From Clostridium arbusti SL206 (GTDB lineage Bacteria; Bacillota; Clostridia; Clostridiales; Clostridiaceae): a stretch of 57,986 nucleotides of DNA. The position numbers and the translations under genes are program-made. Under the pieces are notes generated by a model. The model ran no database searches. It saw only the letters and a list, made by a program, of their open reading frames with translations, and was not told the DNA's origin. Location: positions 1-57,986 of the forward strand of contig NZ_BAEV01000009.1 in assembly GCF_000246895.1 (NCBI RefSeq). The letters run 5' to 3'. This document shows positions 35,044-44,317 of this stretch, piece by piece; the stretch's first letter is position 1, and each line of letters opens with the position of its first letter.

Positions 35044-35077
35044 AAAAAAGGGCTGTCTCAAGAGACAACTCCTTTTT
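35044..35077 (-). terminator. Terminator of galU
   Basis: A stem of AAAAAGG and TGTCTC against GAGACA and CCTTTTT, 18 bp after the galU stop. Confidence 0.75.
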
Positions 35078-35094
35078 CACTTAAAAAGCTATGT

Positions 35095-36042
35095 CTATTT
35101 ATCTTTTTTATCGGGACCATCCACAGTAGCTGCCACCTGAGTAAAGTTCTTTTCAGCTAACTTTTTCCAAGCTTTACTGTTAGATAATTCTATTAGATAT
35201 TTCATGAATGGCTCTCTTAAATCTTCTCTTTTCAATGCCATCTCTACTGTAGCTTGTAAATATCCAAATTTATCTCCTACATCATATCTTCTTCCCTTGA
35301 ATTCATAGGCATAAATAGCCTGATGTCCAAGAAGATTCTTTAAGGCATCTGTTAATTGTATTTCATCACCTTTTCCCGGTTTAGTCTTTTCTAGCACATC
35401 AAATATATCTGGCATTAATATATATCTTCCAAGAATCGCTATATTAGAAGGTGATTCTTGTACACTTGGTTTTTCAATTAAATCTTTAACCTTATATACT
35501 CCCTTTTCTATGTTTAAATTCTTAACTATTCCATATTTAGATACCTGGCTTTTTTCTACTCTCTGAACACCTAAAATTGATGTTTTATATTCATCATAGC
35601 AGTTTATAAGTTGTTTTAAGCATGGAATTTCAGCATCTACAACATCATCACCTAGCATTACTGCAAAAGGTTCATCACCTACAAAACTCTTTGCACAGTG
35701 AATAGCATGACCTAATCCTCTAGGCTCTTTTTGTCTAATAAAGTGGATGTTTGCCAAATTAGTTACATCCTTTACTATCTTTAATAATTCCTTCTTATTG
35801 TGACTTTCAAGTTCTAATTCTAATTCCACTGATTTATCAAAATGATCTTCTATTGATCTCTTATTTCTTCCTGTTATTATAAGTATCTCTTCTATACCAG
35901 AGGCCACTGCTTCTTCTATTATATACTGTATAGTTGGCTTATCAACAATAGGAAGCATCTCCTTTGGCTGTGCTTTTGTTGCTGGCAAAAATCTTGTTCC
36001 AAGACCTGCAGCGGGTATTACTGCTTTCCTTATTTTACTCAT
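35095..36042 (-). CDS. galU: UTP-glucose-1-phosphate uridylyltransferase
   Basis: 315 residues. The nucleotidyltransferase signature KAVIPAAGLGTRFLPATKAQPKEMLP opens the protein (first segment of the G-x-G-T-R-x4-T-x2-x-P-K family motif). VMLGDDVVD, LIEKPS and RRYDVGDKFGYLQA follow. It makes UDP-glucose from UTP and glucose-1-phosphate for wall polysaccharides, glycolipids and as donor for enzymes such as the GT1 protein at 10441-11619. Single gene with a TAGGGGG ribosome binding site and its own terminator. Confidence 0.95.
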   Translation of the reverse strand: MSKIRKAVIPAAGLGTRFLPATKAQPKEMLPIVDKPTIQYIIEEAVASGIEEILIITGRNKRSIEDHFDKSVELELELESHNKKELLKIVKDVTNLANIHFIRQKEPRGLGHAIHCAKSFVGDEPFAVMLGDDVVDAEIPCLKQLINCYDEYKTSILGVQRVEKSQVSKYGIVKNLNIEKGVYKVKDLIEKPSVQESPSNIAILGRYILMPDIFDVLEKTKPGKGDEIQLTDALKNLLGHQAIYAYEFKGRRYDVGDKFGYLQATVEMALKREDLREPFMKYLIELSNSKAWKKLAEKNFTQVAATVDGPDKKDK

Positions 36043-36314
36043 GTTATACGTCCCCCTAAAATAATTATATATTTATGTTATTACAGTATCTGTTGTTTTT
36101 CAATGTAATATTTTCAGTTACCATAAATCTATCTTTATAATGTATTCTAGTATTAGTTCTAAATTCCTTCATTTATTTCTTGTAAAATCACCATATATCT
36201 TCAATAATCTTGTAATTTTTCTAGAACTATATAATATATGTTATATAAGTATCTGGTTCAAATCTTTGTTCCTCGCTTTTCCCCTATTCTATACTTCATA
36301 GTCCTTTTTTATTA

Positions 36315-38327
36315 TTATATCTTAAACTTCTGCACCAAATCATTGAGTTTTAAGGCTAATTCAGCTTGACTTTGCGCCGTTAGTGAAACCTGTTCCACAG
36401 CTTTTGTATTTTCATCAATACTATTTCTTATTGCTTCTGTGTTTTCAGAAGACTTCTGCTGGCCATTTGCCATATTCTGTACCGCTTCACTTACTTGTCC
36501 TATAGTTGCAGTTAGTTCTTCTGACATAGCAGCTACTTCTTCTGACATCTTACTTACAAAATCAGAATCATTATAATAATCATTACCCATTTTCATAAAT
36601 CTATCCAATTGAGGATTAACTTTTTCATGTATAAACTCTAGAATATCATTACTACTACCAGAAAGATCATCAAAGGCTTCATTAACCTTTATAATATTAC
36701 TATTTATCTCTGTAACTGATTTCTGCGACTGCTCCGCAAGCTTTCTCACCTGCTCTGCCACAACTGCAAAACCTTTTCCCTGTTCTCCTGCCCTTGCTGC
36801 CTCTATAGCTGCATTAAGTGCTAGTAAATTTGTCTGTTTAGCTATAGACTCAATAGTTCCTGCCATAGCCTTTACATTTTCTACTATCTTTCCACGCTCG
36901 ATAGCTTCTAATATTGATGCTCTTTTTTCACTATATAAATTTTTTGCATCCTCCACTGCCAATTTGCCATGTTCTTGAACCTTAAGAGCTCTTTCTTTAA
37001 ATTTACTTGCATTACTGCTTCCTTCCATAGCTTTTTGTGAAAGTTCATTTACACTGGAATCTATCTCTTCAATAGAAGCTGTTATTTCCTCTGAGGTTGC
37101 ACTATTTTCTACTACACCACTCGATATAACATTTATTGCTTCATCTATGGTCTCAGTTTTCGATAGTAATTCTTCTGAAGTTGCAGATAGTTCTTCACTG
37201 GAACTACTTATTTCTTCAGAACTAATCACAATTGATTTTAATAAATCCACTATATTATTTCGTGATTCATTTAACATAAATGCCATTTCCCCAAACTCGT
37301 CCTTTGATTTCAATATTATTGGAGAAGAAAAATCAAATTTAGAAAAATTCTCTGCCAACTTTCTAATTCTTAATATAGGCGCATTTATTTTTTCAGCTAC
37401 AATTACTGCAATAATTATACTTACAATAAACATAATTAAAAGCATTATAGCAGTTAAGTTCTTAATTATAGAAGTATCTCTTAGTAATTCACTCTCATCA
37501 AGAACAGCCATAAGCTTCCACTTTTTAACGTTATCTGTTCTATAACTCACATATTTTTTATTTCCATTGTATTGATATTCTCCAAATCCAGTTTTCCCAG
37601 AATTCTTTATGGTATCCCATATTCCAACTATGGAAGACACACTTTTACCTTCCATAGCCTTATCAGGATTAGAAATTATTACTCCACTTGAATCCACTAT
37701 ATAAAGATGTCCTGAATTTCCTATAGTTATACCTGACATGGTTTTAGATAACTGATTTATATCTATATCCATCCCAAGGGCCCCTACCACTTCACCATTT
37801 TTCTCTACGGTTTTAGAAATGGTAATAACTGTTTTTCCTGTAACTGCATCTTTATAGGGATTAGTATAAACTATATTTCCTTTACTCTTTAAAGCACTTT
37901 TATACCATTCTCTAGAAGTTGGATCATAATTTTCAGGTAATTTTTGTTCTGGATAAATATTCATTTTTTTATTGTCCTGAGCAAAATATAAATTAATAAT
38001 ATCTTTATTATTGTCCTTTATATTTCCTAAATATGACATTAGAAAAGGTGTATATTCAGGGTGATCATTTAAATCTTTTGTATCTGTATTACTAGATAGA
38101 ATATTCAAATATCCTTCTAGCCCTATAAAATAATTATCAATTTCAACATCAATGGCCTTTAGATCTTGTTTAGTATGTGTCTGTAAATTAGAATACATTA
38201 TTTTATTAGCTTCATTATAGGATAATATTCCAACTATAGATACTGGAATCAATCCTAAACAAAGCAATATAATAAATAACTTAATCTTAATACTTCTAAA
38301 ATTAATTTTATTTTTGCTATTTTTCAT
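36315..38327 (-). CDS. Methyl-accepting chemotaxis protein with extracellular Cache domain
   Basis: 670 residues. An N-terminal membrane helix (about 15-35) is followed by a ~250-residue extracellular dCache-like sensor ([24 protein letters not shown], ...[15 protein letters not shown]), a second helix (about 290-312), a HAMP region and a long signalling coiled coil. The hairpin tip has the invariant core [26 protein letters not shown]. It senses a small ligand outside the cell, probably an amino acid or organic acid, and controls CheA. Ribosome binding site AAAAGGAGA. Confidence 0.95.
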   Translation of the reverse strand: MKNSKNKINFRSIKIKLFIILLCLGLIPVSIVGILSYNEANKIMYSNLQTHTKQDLKAIDVEIDNYFIGLEGYLNILSSNTDTKDLNDHPEYTPFLMSYLGNIKDNNKDIINLYFAQDNKKMNIYPEQKLPENYDPTSREWYKSALKSKGNIVYTNPYKDAVTGKTVITISKTVEKNGEVVGALGMDIDINQLSKTMSGITIGNSGHLYIVDSSGVIISNPDKAMEGKSVSSIVGIWDTIKNSGKTGFGEYQYNGNKKYVSYRTDNVKKWKLMAVLDESELLRDTSIIKNLTAIMLLIMFIVSIIIAVIVAEKINAPILRIRKLAENFSKFDFSSPIILKSKDEFGEMAFMLNESRNNIVDLLKSIVISSEEISSSSEELSATSEELLSKTETIDEAINVISSGVVENSATSEEITASIEEIDSSVNELSQKAMEGSSNASKFKERALKVQEHGKLAVEDAKNLYSEKRASILEAIERGKIVENVKAMAGTIESIAKQTNLLALNAAIEAARAGEQGKGFAVVAEQVRKLAEQSQKSVTEINSNIIKVNEAFDDLSGSSNDILEFIHEKVNPQLDRFMKMGNDYYNDSDFVSKMSEEVAAMSEELTATIGQVSEAVQNMANGQQKSSENTEAIRNSIDENTKAVEQVSLTAQSQAELALKLNDLVQKFKI

Positions 38328-38492
38328 AAATTATATCTCCTTTTGCTACCGTTTTATTGTCTTATATTAAGTTATTCACTTCACTATAAAGAATAATCGT
38401 ACTTTTTACCATTACACTTAATACCTATTTACTATAATAATCTTCTTTCTATATGCAATTTAAGTTCTTTAATTATATAAAATTTCGAAACC

Positions 38493-38530
38493 AAAAGGCT
38501 TGCTCCAGAATAAATACTGTGCAAGCCTTT
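38493..38530 (-). terminator. Terminator of the cheY-cheC-GGDEF operon
   Basis: AAAAGGCTTGC pairs with GCAAGCCTTT; directly after the diguanylate cyclase stop on the minus strand. Confidence 0.75.
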
Positions 38531-38534
38531 AATT

Positions 38535-39467
38535 TTATTTATAATATCTCCAACAATTTCCGCCACTTTTTTTAGCTTCATACATAGCCTTATCTGCCTT
38601 TAATATCAATATGTCCACATCTAACTTCTTATCATACTCTTTATCTATAACTATTCCTAAACTTAGGGTTACTTCTATTACAGATCCTGATTCATCTGAT
38701 ACTTTGATCTTTTCACTAAAAATTTTTGATAAAGTATCTTCAATATCTTTATAATCATTAAAGGAATTCATAACCACTAGAAATTCATCTCCACCGAATC
38801 TAGCCGCTAAATCTCCTTTATTTATAGATTTTGAAATAATTTTACTAACAGCTACAATAACTTCATCACCTTTTTTATGACCATAAGTATCATTTACACT
38901 TTTAAATTTATCTATATCTATAACCATTAGTGCAATTGAACCTTCACTTTTCTTTTGAAGAATTTCAGTAGTTAATTTATAAAATAGTCTTCTGTTTGAA
39001 ATACCTGTCAAATAATCATAATAAGCCAGCTTATTTATAGTCTTTTCCTTTTTCTTCAATTCATTATTTAAAACATATAATTCATTCACATGATTCTTTA
39101 ACTGTGCAATATGAAGAAACTGATTTGTTACATCAGAAAATTGAAATAATACTATGCTTTTATTTTCATAATTTACTTTACTTATATCTAGATTTACATA
39201 TCTATCATTATCAAGTAAATTCTTATGTATAGCCGCTGATAGAAAAATTCTATATTCATTAATTACAATGTCTTTCATACAATTTTTCAAAATAGGTTTA
39301 TTTAGGTTTTGTAAAATATCATATATCTTCTTATTAATTACACTTTCAGAACTTATTCCAGTGACATATTCCATATGATTATTCCAGTATATTATTGCTA
39401 AATCTTCATCAGTTAAAATTACGCCTTCATTTATATCATTTAAAACATTACTTAATATCTTATCCAT
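38535..39467 (-). CDS. PAS-GGDEF diguanylate cyclase
   Basis: 310 residues from ATG 39465-39467, which overlaps the end of the CheC-like gene by eight bases. The PAS domain (DINEGVILTDEDLAIIYWNNHMEYVTGISSESV) is followed by a short coiled coil and a GGDEF domain with AARFGGDEFLVVM intact, so cyclic-di-GMP synthesis is expected. An RxxD inhibitory site is not clear. It is the third gene of a tightly overlapping operon with a receiver and a CheC-like protein, so its activity is probably tied to phosphorelay input. Confidence 0.9.
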   Translation of the reverse strand: MDKILSNVLNDINEGVILTDEDLAIIYWNNHMEYVTGISSESVINKKIYDILQNLNKPILKNCMKDIVINEYRIFLSAAIHKNLLDNDRYVNLDISKVNYENKSIVLFQFSDVTNQFLHIAQLKNHVNELYVLNNELKKKEKTINKLAYYDYLTGISNRRLFYKLTTEILQKKSEGSIALMVIDIDKFKSVNDTYGHKKGDEVIVAVSKIISKSINKGDLAARFGGDEFLVVMNSFNDYKDIEDTLSKIFSEKIKVSDESGSVIEVTLSLGIVIDKEYDKKLDVDILILKADKAMYEAKKSGGNCWRYYK

Positions 39468-40101
39468 TAAAACCATCTTCTAACATCGTAATTTTTTCTA
39501 ATATATTTTCTATAGATTTTAGTGTAACATTAATTATAATAGCACCCTCTATAGCTTCTCCTTCTATATTAAAGGTTATATATAACATTAAAATATATAG
39601 ATATTCTTCATTTTCAGCAATACATTTAAAATCCAAATTATCAACTACCTTTACTTCTGGCAAAGTATAACTAAGCCTTATATTTATATAATTTCCAAAT
39701 TCACCCAATACAGAATTCAAAATTATATTCCCTATCTCCTTTACCACATCAAAATCTATGTCTGTAAAGTTTATATCTTCACACTGATCCTCACTTATTT
39801 CATGCAAACAGAGTTTTATGAATTTTTTCATTTTAGATGCTGGGAAAATAAGACTTGCCTTTCCAACTAATTTTTCTTTAAATGAAATAGAAGATAACAT
39901 AACTGCATCATATGCTATGTTGTTAAGATATTCATTAAAATGTACTTTATTTTTTTCATCCTCTAAACTTAAAATTTTTACATTTGGTACATTTAATAAT
40001 ATCTTTTTTTCAATAATCTCTGACAAAACACTTGATGCTTTTCCTATACTTATATTAAATAATTCTTTTAATATGTCTTCATTTGATATGTTATTAGTCA
40101 T
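39460..40101 (-). CDS. CheC/CheX-like CheY-P phosphatase
   Basis: 213 residues. Two CheC-type active-site helices are visible: DILKELFNISIGKASSVLSEI near the N-terminus and DVVKEIGNIILNSVLGEFGN around residue 115-135, each with the E-x2-N pattern used to dephosphorylate CheY-P. It overlaps the receiver gene by eight bases upstream and the diguanylate cyclase by eight bases downstream, so the three proteins are translationally coupled. It probably resets the partner receiver. Confidence 0.85.
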   Translation of the reverse strand: MTNNISNEDILKELFNISIGKASSVLSEIIEKKILLNVPNVKILSLEDEKNKVHFNEYLNNIAYDAVMLSSISFKEKLVGKASLIFPASKMKKFIKLCLHEISEDQCEDINFTDIDFDVVKEIGNIILNSVLGEFGNYINIRLSYTLPEVKVVDNLDFKCIAENEEYLYILMLYITFNIEGEAIEGAIIINVTLKSIENILEKITMLEDGFNG

Positions 40102-40480
40102 GTAATCTCACCTGCATCATATCATTACATATTAACTCCATTTTTTCATGATTTAAAGGCTTATTTACAAAGCCAAGTATTCCAAATTGCTCCATTTCAT
40201 CTTTAATACTTTTTTGTACATCTGCGGAAATTATGATTATCTTAGAATCACTATCATATTCCTTTATCAATTTTATCATATCTTTACCATTTAACTTTGG
40301 CATTAATAAATCCACAAATATGTAATCTGGATTTATTCTCTTGTATTCATTAAATCCATCTTTACCATCATTTGCAAAATAAATTTCTACATCTCCCAAA
40401 GTTTTTTTTATTAGATTCGAAGTTATTTTTTGAGAAAAATTAGAATCATCTACAATTAATATTTTCAGTATTTTAGACAC
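40094..40480 (-). CDS. CheY-like response regulator (receiver only)
   Basis: 128 residues, a stand-alone receiver. The acidic pocket (ILIVDDSNF), phosphoacceptor Asp in YIFVDLLMP, the Ser/Thr switch in IIISAD and the Lys in FVNKPL are all present. No output domain, so it acts by protein contact. First gene of the receiver - CheC - GGDEF operon. No histidine kinase gene is adjacent; the chemoreceptor lies 200 bp beyond the end of the operon on the same strand. Confidence 0.9.
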   Translation of the reverse strand: MSKILKILIVDDSNFSQKITSNLIKKTLGDVEIYFANDGKDGFNEYKRINPDYIFVDLLMPKLNGKDMIKLIKEYDSDSKIIIISADVQKSIKDEMEQFGILGFVNKPLNHEKMELICNDMMQVRLHD

Positions 40481-40794
40481 CCCCTTAAAATCTTGTATCT
40501 AGGTTATTTGTACTAACAAGTATAACATAGTTGTATATTATTTAAAATAATTCTTTTTTATTAACCTATATTAAAACAAAACTACCAATTAAGTATATAT
40601 TATACAATCTAATATTTATATAAGTTGCAATTAAGATTATAGATTAATAGTAATTAGTAGATGAGTTCTAAACAAACTAGCAATTTTATAATAATATAAT
40701 TTATTACAATATATTTATTAAAATAAAAACTTTTTCTGTAATAAATTCTACTAGAGCATATATATATTCACAAGCACAGAAAGGAGGCGATAAC
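40481..40794. other. Intergenic region, no gene seen
   Basis: 314 bp, very AT-rich, between the divergent receiver operon and DUF1659 gene. It must hold both promoters; I cannot name either with confidence. The GGAGGCG ribosome binding site of the DUF1659 gene is at its right end. Confidence 0.5.
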
Positions 40795-41022
40795 ATGGCA
40801 ACAGTAGCATCACACAAAGTATCATCTTCTCTAGTTATTGAATTAGCAGCTGGTAAAGATGAAAACGGAAAAGATATAATCACAAGACTAAATCTTGGAA
40901 AAGTTGATCCTACAGCAGCAGATCAAGACATTTATGATGTAGTAACTTCAATAATTGAAGTATTAGATTATCCAGTTCAAACCATTCAAAAAATTGACAA
41001 TAGTTTACTAACTGACCAGTAA
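40795..41022 (+). CDS. DUF1659 protein
   Basis: 75 residues, matching the small DUF1659 family (VIELAAGKDENGKDIITRLNLGKVDPTAADQDIYDV...). Function not established; the genes are widespread in Firmicutes and are nearly always found next to a DUF2922 gene, as here, 60 bp downstream. Strong AAGGAGGCG ribosome binding site. Confidence 0.85.
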   Translation: MATVASHKVSSSLVIELAAGKDENGKDIITRLNLGKVDPTAADQDIYDVVTSIIEVLDYPVQTIQKIDNSLLTDQ

Positions 41023-41082
41023 CTAAACAACGATAACTTTCTAATGAGTATTATTACTACATTATTCAAGGAGGTATAAAAA

Positions 41083-41319
41083 ATGTCACATAAACTTACT
41101 ATGAGATTTAATACTGAGGAAGATGGTAAATACTTTTCACTATCTATAGACAATATAAAAAAAGATGAAAATGGACAACCCGATATAACGGAAGAACAAG
41201 TAAAAAGTCTTATGGATATCATAATTCAAAAGAAGATATTTGTAAGTAAAACTGGAGATCTAACTGCTAAAAAGGATGCAAAAATAGTTAGTACTTCATC
41301 TGAGAGTTTTCAGGTTTAA
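41083..41319 (+). CDS. DUF2922 protein
   Basis: 78 residues; the start HKLTMRFNTEEDGKYFSLSIDNIKKD and VKSLMDIIIQKKIFVS match DUF2922. Partner of the preceding DUF1659 gene in a two-gene operon ending in an intrinsic terminator. Both are small soluble proteins of unknown role. AAGGAGG ribosome binding site. Confidence 0.85.
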   Translation: MSHKLTMRFNTEEDGKYFSLSIDNIKKDENGQPDITEEQVKSLMDIIIQKKIFVSKTGDLTAKKDAKIVSTSSESFQV

Positions 41320-41338
41320 ATAAATCAATATACCTTTT

Positions 41339-41373
41339 GCAGCCCTCTACTTTTATAAGTAGGGCTGTTTTTT
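41339..41373 (+). terminator. Intrinsic terminator of the DUF1659-DUF2922 operon
   Basis: CAGCCCT pairs with AGGGCTG (inner ACTT/AAGT), followed by T6. Confidence 0.9.
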
Positions 41374-41591
41374 AGTCACCTAATCAAAAAAATAATTTAA
41401 ATTTTTTATTTTATTATTTACTAAAATACTACATATCATATTAACTCTAAAGATAAGAAAAGTTTATTTTTATAAATATTATATTTTTCAATATTGCGTG
41501 CATACTATTTATATACTTTGCAAATTATAATCTTGTAAAACAATCTATCTTGATTTGCAATACATTTTATTTTAAAAGGAGGCAATTGTTT

Positions 41592-41969
41592 ATGGCACAG
41601 AATAGAAAAAATGGTAATGAACAGCACTCAGGTGGTAGTAGTCTTCTACATTGGGTAGGAAGATTGATATTAGTCGCAATTATTTTAGTGATAACATCGT
41701 ATCTAACACCTGGTTTTACAATTAATGGACTTTGGTCCTTTTTATTAGCTGCAGTTATAATCATTGCAGTAGATTATTTAGTAGAATCCTTTATGGGCGT
41801 CGATGCGTCACCTTTTGGAAGAGGAATAAAAGGTTTCATTATTTCTGCTATAATAATATATCTAACACAATTTTTAGTTCCTAATATGCATGCATCTATA
41901 ATAGGTGCATTATTAGCAGCTTTAGTTATTGGAATAATAGATGCAATAATTCCTGGAAGGGCAATGTAA
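41592..41969 (+). CDS. Phage-holin-4-like / YvlD-type membrane protein
   Basis: 125 residues from ATG 41592, which follows AAAAGGAGGC. A polar N-terminus (MAQNRKNGNEQHSGG) precedes four hydrophobic helices. The pattern LILVAIILVITSYLTPGFTINGLWSFLLAAVIIIAVDYLVE fits the YvlD/phage_holin_4_2 superfamily of small membrane proteins linked to envelope stress in Bacillus. No lysis genes are next to it, so a holin role is unlikely. Ends 120 bp before a terminator. Confidence 0.7.
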   Translation: MAQNRKNGNEQHSGGSSLLHWVGRLILVAIILVITSYLTPGFTINGLWSFLLAAVIIIAVDYLVESFMGVDASPFGRGIKGFIISAIIIYLTQFLVPNMHASIIGALLAALVIGIIDAIIPGRAM

Positions 41970-42091
41970 AAAGGTATTTCATATTTCTTTACATTCACAT
42001 TAATCTATTATAAAAATAGTGTTTAACTTATAAGACTCTACTCTTATTAAAAAATTAAATTTTAATAGATTTGATGCTTACAATTATCAAG

Positions 42092-42136
42092 AGAAAAAGG
42101 TAACTAGGAAATTTTATATCCAGTTACCTTTTTTCT
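42092..42136. terminator. Intrinsic terminator between convergent genes
   Basis: AGAAAAAGGTAACT pairs with AGTTACCTTTTTTCT. It lies between the YvlD-like gene and the convergent peptide/regulator operon and can end both. Confidence 0.8.
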
Positions 42137-42167
42137 TTCTTAACTAAATTCTTAACTAAATTCTTAA

Positions 42168-42320
42168 TTAAGAATTTGGCATATCTTGTAAAGGATGTAC
42201 TATAGAATTTTTAGTACTATTATTTAAACTATTATGACTTAGTGTAATTGTTGATATTGCTAGCATTAGCATTAAACATCCTATCGCAGCAACTAATCCT
42301 TTAATAATTTTATTTTTCAT
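42168..42320 (-). CDS. Putative secreted signalling peptide precursor (Phr-like)
   Basis: A 50-codon gene shorter than the usual ORF cutoff. ATG 42318-42320 has an AAGAGG ribosome binding site nine bases upstream. The product begins MKNKIIKGLVAAIGCLMLML, a basic tip and long hydrophobic core as in Phr/Rap and NprX-type export signals, and ends in a short polar tail, IVHPLQDMPNS, from which a mature 5-10 residue peptide could be cut. It follows the stop codon of the TPR regulator by 27 bp on the same strand, the typical rap-phr arrangement. Peptide signalling is inferred from this layout and from the precursor's shape; the mature sequence is not known. Confidence 0.65.
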   Translation of the reverse strand: MKNKIIKGLVAAIGCLMLMLAISTITLSHNSLNNSTKNSIVHPLQDMPNS

Positions 42321-42347
42321 AATAAAAGACCTCTTTCACCTAATATA

Positions 42348-43631
42348 TTATTTTATTAAATCTTCTACTGAAAGCAAATGTAAATACTTTTCGCAGAGAT
42401 CTACTTGCTCATTTTTTAAATACATAAATGCTAATTTATTATAAATTTGTCTAAGATTATCCTCATCATTATTCTTTAATAATTCAATTATTATAAGATA
42501 AGTCTTCTCCAAATTTTTATTATCCTTTAAATCATCATATATATCCGCCAATATGTAGTTACCTTTTAATAAGTATTCACTATTTTTATATGTTTTTGCA
42601 TAGCTCAAACCTAATTCTATAGTTTTAATGGCCTTAGCATATAAATTTTGTTTTATAAATACATTTGCTTTTTCTATAAGCGTAGCCGATAAATTTGCTT
42701 TATCTATTTTTCTTCTAAGGCTTTCAGCCAAATCAAAGTATTTCATGCTCTCCTGAAAATCGTTTTTATAGCAGTATGCTAGTCCCAAATTATTATATAT
42801 ATATCCCAAAGGAATATCTGTGCTATCTAAAATCTTAGTAAGCATAAATTTATATGTATCTATAACAGCATCATAATCTTTCTTAGTTTCGTAACAAGTT
42901 GCCTTAACACCATAAGCGTAAATATATAACCTATAGTCCTCTTTTTCATCACAAAGAGATAAGTATTTATCAATAGTATTCAAAGCTAAATCTATTTCAT
43001 TTATTTTTTTATAGCTGTTTGCCAAGGAATACAGGCATAATTTTTCAGTCTTACTATCATTATTTACTAGGCAATAATACTGACTTAATTCATAATATTC
43101 AATTGCAATATTATACTTTAAATTATTGGCCTTACAAACTCCAATCTTCCAGTAAATATAACCAAGCTTTTCATTATTATTAATGCTTATATATATATCT
43201 TTAGCCCTCTTATAGTTAACATAGGCTTCATAAAAATCTCTTTCATCAGAACAAATCTCAGCAAGATTACAGTATACTTTAGCCTGAATTTCCAGTAATC
43301 CATATTCAGCAGCTATTTTTAAAACTTCTCTTGTTTTAATCACATTTTTTCTATAACCTCTAAGCTGGTCTAAGCAGTATATTTCAGCTTCTTTTCTTTT
43401 AGATAACATTAAATAATCTTTGTCTATATATAAATCAATACTAAGTTCCTCTGCTCTTGTCTTTAACTTTTTAGCTATTTTTACAGCGGCTCTGTGGGTT
43501 AACTCCCTTTTATTAGTCTCTATCATACTAATAAGTGCTCTAGTAACATTTTTCCCCTGTAAGTCTTCCTGTTTTAGCTTTAATTTAGTTCTTAGTTTTC
43601 TTATCCTCTCACCAGGAGTCAAAAATTCCAT
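42348..43631 (-). CDS. HTH-TPR transcriptional regulator, RRNPP type
   Basis: 427 residues from ATG 43629-43631 (AAGGTGATG site upstream). The N-terminus is an XRE-type helix-turn-helix (TPGERIRKLRTKLKLKQEDLQGKNVTRALISMIETNKRELTHRAAVKIAKKL), followed by about eight tetratricopeptide-like helix pairs from residue 100 on (NLAEICSDERDFYEAYVNYKRAKDIY, YIYNNLGLAYCYKNDFQESMKYFDLAESL and others). This is the architecture of PlcR/NprR/Rgg-like regulators that bind imported oligopeptides. A secreted-peptide gene follows it, and a 75 bp direct repeat lies upstream, possibly its own operator. Targets unknown; it could control the neighbouring spoVA-like operon or solventogenic/sporulation genes. Confidence 0.85.
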   Translation of the reverse strand: MEFLTPGERIRKLRTKLKLKQEDLQGKNVTRALISMIETNKRELTHRAAVKIAKKLKTRAEELSIDLYIDKDYLMLSKRKEAEIYCLDQLRGYRKNVIKTREVLKIAAEYGLLEIQAKVYCNLAEICSDERDFYEAYVNYKRAKDIYISINNNEKLGYIYWKIGVCKANNLKYNIAIEYYELSQYYCLVNNDSKTEKLCLYSLANSYKKINEIDLALNTIDKYLSLCDEKEDYRLYIYAYGVKATCYETKKDYDAVIDTYKFMLTKILDSTDIPLGYIYNNLGLAYCYKNDFQESMKYFDLAESLRRKIDKANLSATLIEKANVFIKQNLYAKAIKTIELGLSYAKTYKNSEYLLKGNYILADIYDDLKDNKNLEKTYLIIIELLKNNDEDNLRQIYNKLAFMYLKNEQVDLCEKYLHLLSVEDLIK

Positions 43632-43666
43632 TACATCACCTTGCATACATTAATTAATTATCACTA

Positions 43667-43806
43667 TTTCTATTGAAAAGCATCATATACTTTTACAACA
43701 AATTACATATTATTTAATATTAATTATTACTTTCATTGAAAAACATCATATCATATATTATATATTTTTACAACAAATTACATATTATTTAATTCTAATA
43801 ATATTC
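43667..43806. repeat. Direct repeat upstream of the TPR regulator
   Basis: Two units (43667-43729 and 43731-43806) beginning TTTC-ATTGAAAA-CATCATAT. A 28 bp block in each is identical (43691-43718 and 43766-43793, containing ACAACAAATTACATATT), 75 bp apart. The position 60-175 bp before the regulator start suggests tandem operator sites. Confidence 0.6.
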
Positions 43807-43894
43807 CCTTTAAATCACCTATCTATTGTCATATATTATAAAAAAATAAGTATATTCTTGCTAATCTATAATTATTATGTTTTAACATCATCTA

Positions 43895-43963
43895 AGGCAT
43901 ATGAAAATAAATAGTAAGTCAAATATACTAGTATACTGACTAGTTATTTATTTGAATATGCCT
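43895..43963 (+). mobile_element. MITE-like repeat R1, short copy 9
   Basis: 69 bp deletion form with both termini (AGGCATATGAAAATAAATAG; GAATATGCCT), 84 bp upstream of the first gene of the spoVA-like operon. Confidence 0.8.
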
Positions 43964-44047
43964 AAATACAAAAAATCAAAAAAAATAATAATAATTTAGT
44001 AAAACTTTGATAATACTAATATCAATGCGTTTAAGGAGTTGATAATA

Positions 44048-44254
44048 ATGACGGTAGGTTCAAAGGTAAAGCAGACATTGGCTGGCTTAAAGGGAATTGA
44101 AAGCACATTAAGAATTTATTCCGTTCAAAGTAAAAATAAAGATGATGTGAAGGTTTATAAGGATGCTCTTAAAACCACAGAATCAGTTATCAAGAATGTA
44201 GAAGATAGAATAAAGACACTAGAGTTTGAAGAACCTCAATATAAAGGAAATTAA
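44048..44254 (+). CDS. DUF1657 protein, first copy
   Basis: 68 residues from ATG 44048 (AAGGAG nine bases upstream; the TTG at 44039 abuts that site). Helical (MTVGSKVKQTLAGLKGIESTLRIY...KNVEDRIKTLEFEEPQYKGN), matching DUF1657. A second, related gene closes the operon at 47192. DUF1657 genes flank spoVAC-AD-AE in the mobile spoVA2 operons of Bacillus linked to high spore heat resistance; the protein's own role is unknown. Confidence 0.8.
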   Translation: MTVGSKVKQTLAGLKGIESTLRIYSVQSKNKDDVKVYKDALKTTESVIKNVEDRIKTLEFEEPQYKGN

Positions 44255-44317
44255 GGTATTTTAACTAAGGAAAGAATTGATTATTTCTTTATCTTGTCTA
44301 AGAAAGGAAAAAAGATT

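Noticed and set aside
41592-41969. Phage holin and prophage remnant
   Set aside because: The fold fits holin-4-type proteins, but no phage genes surround it; YvlD-type membrane protein is the better reading.
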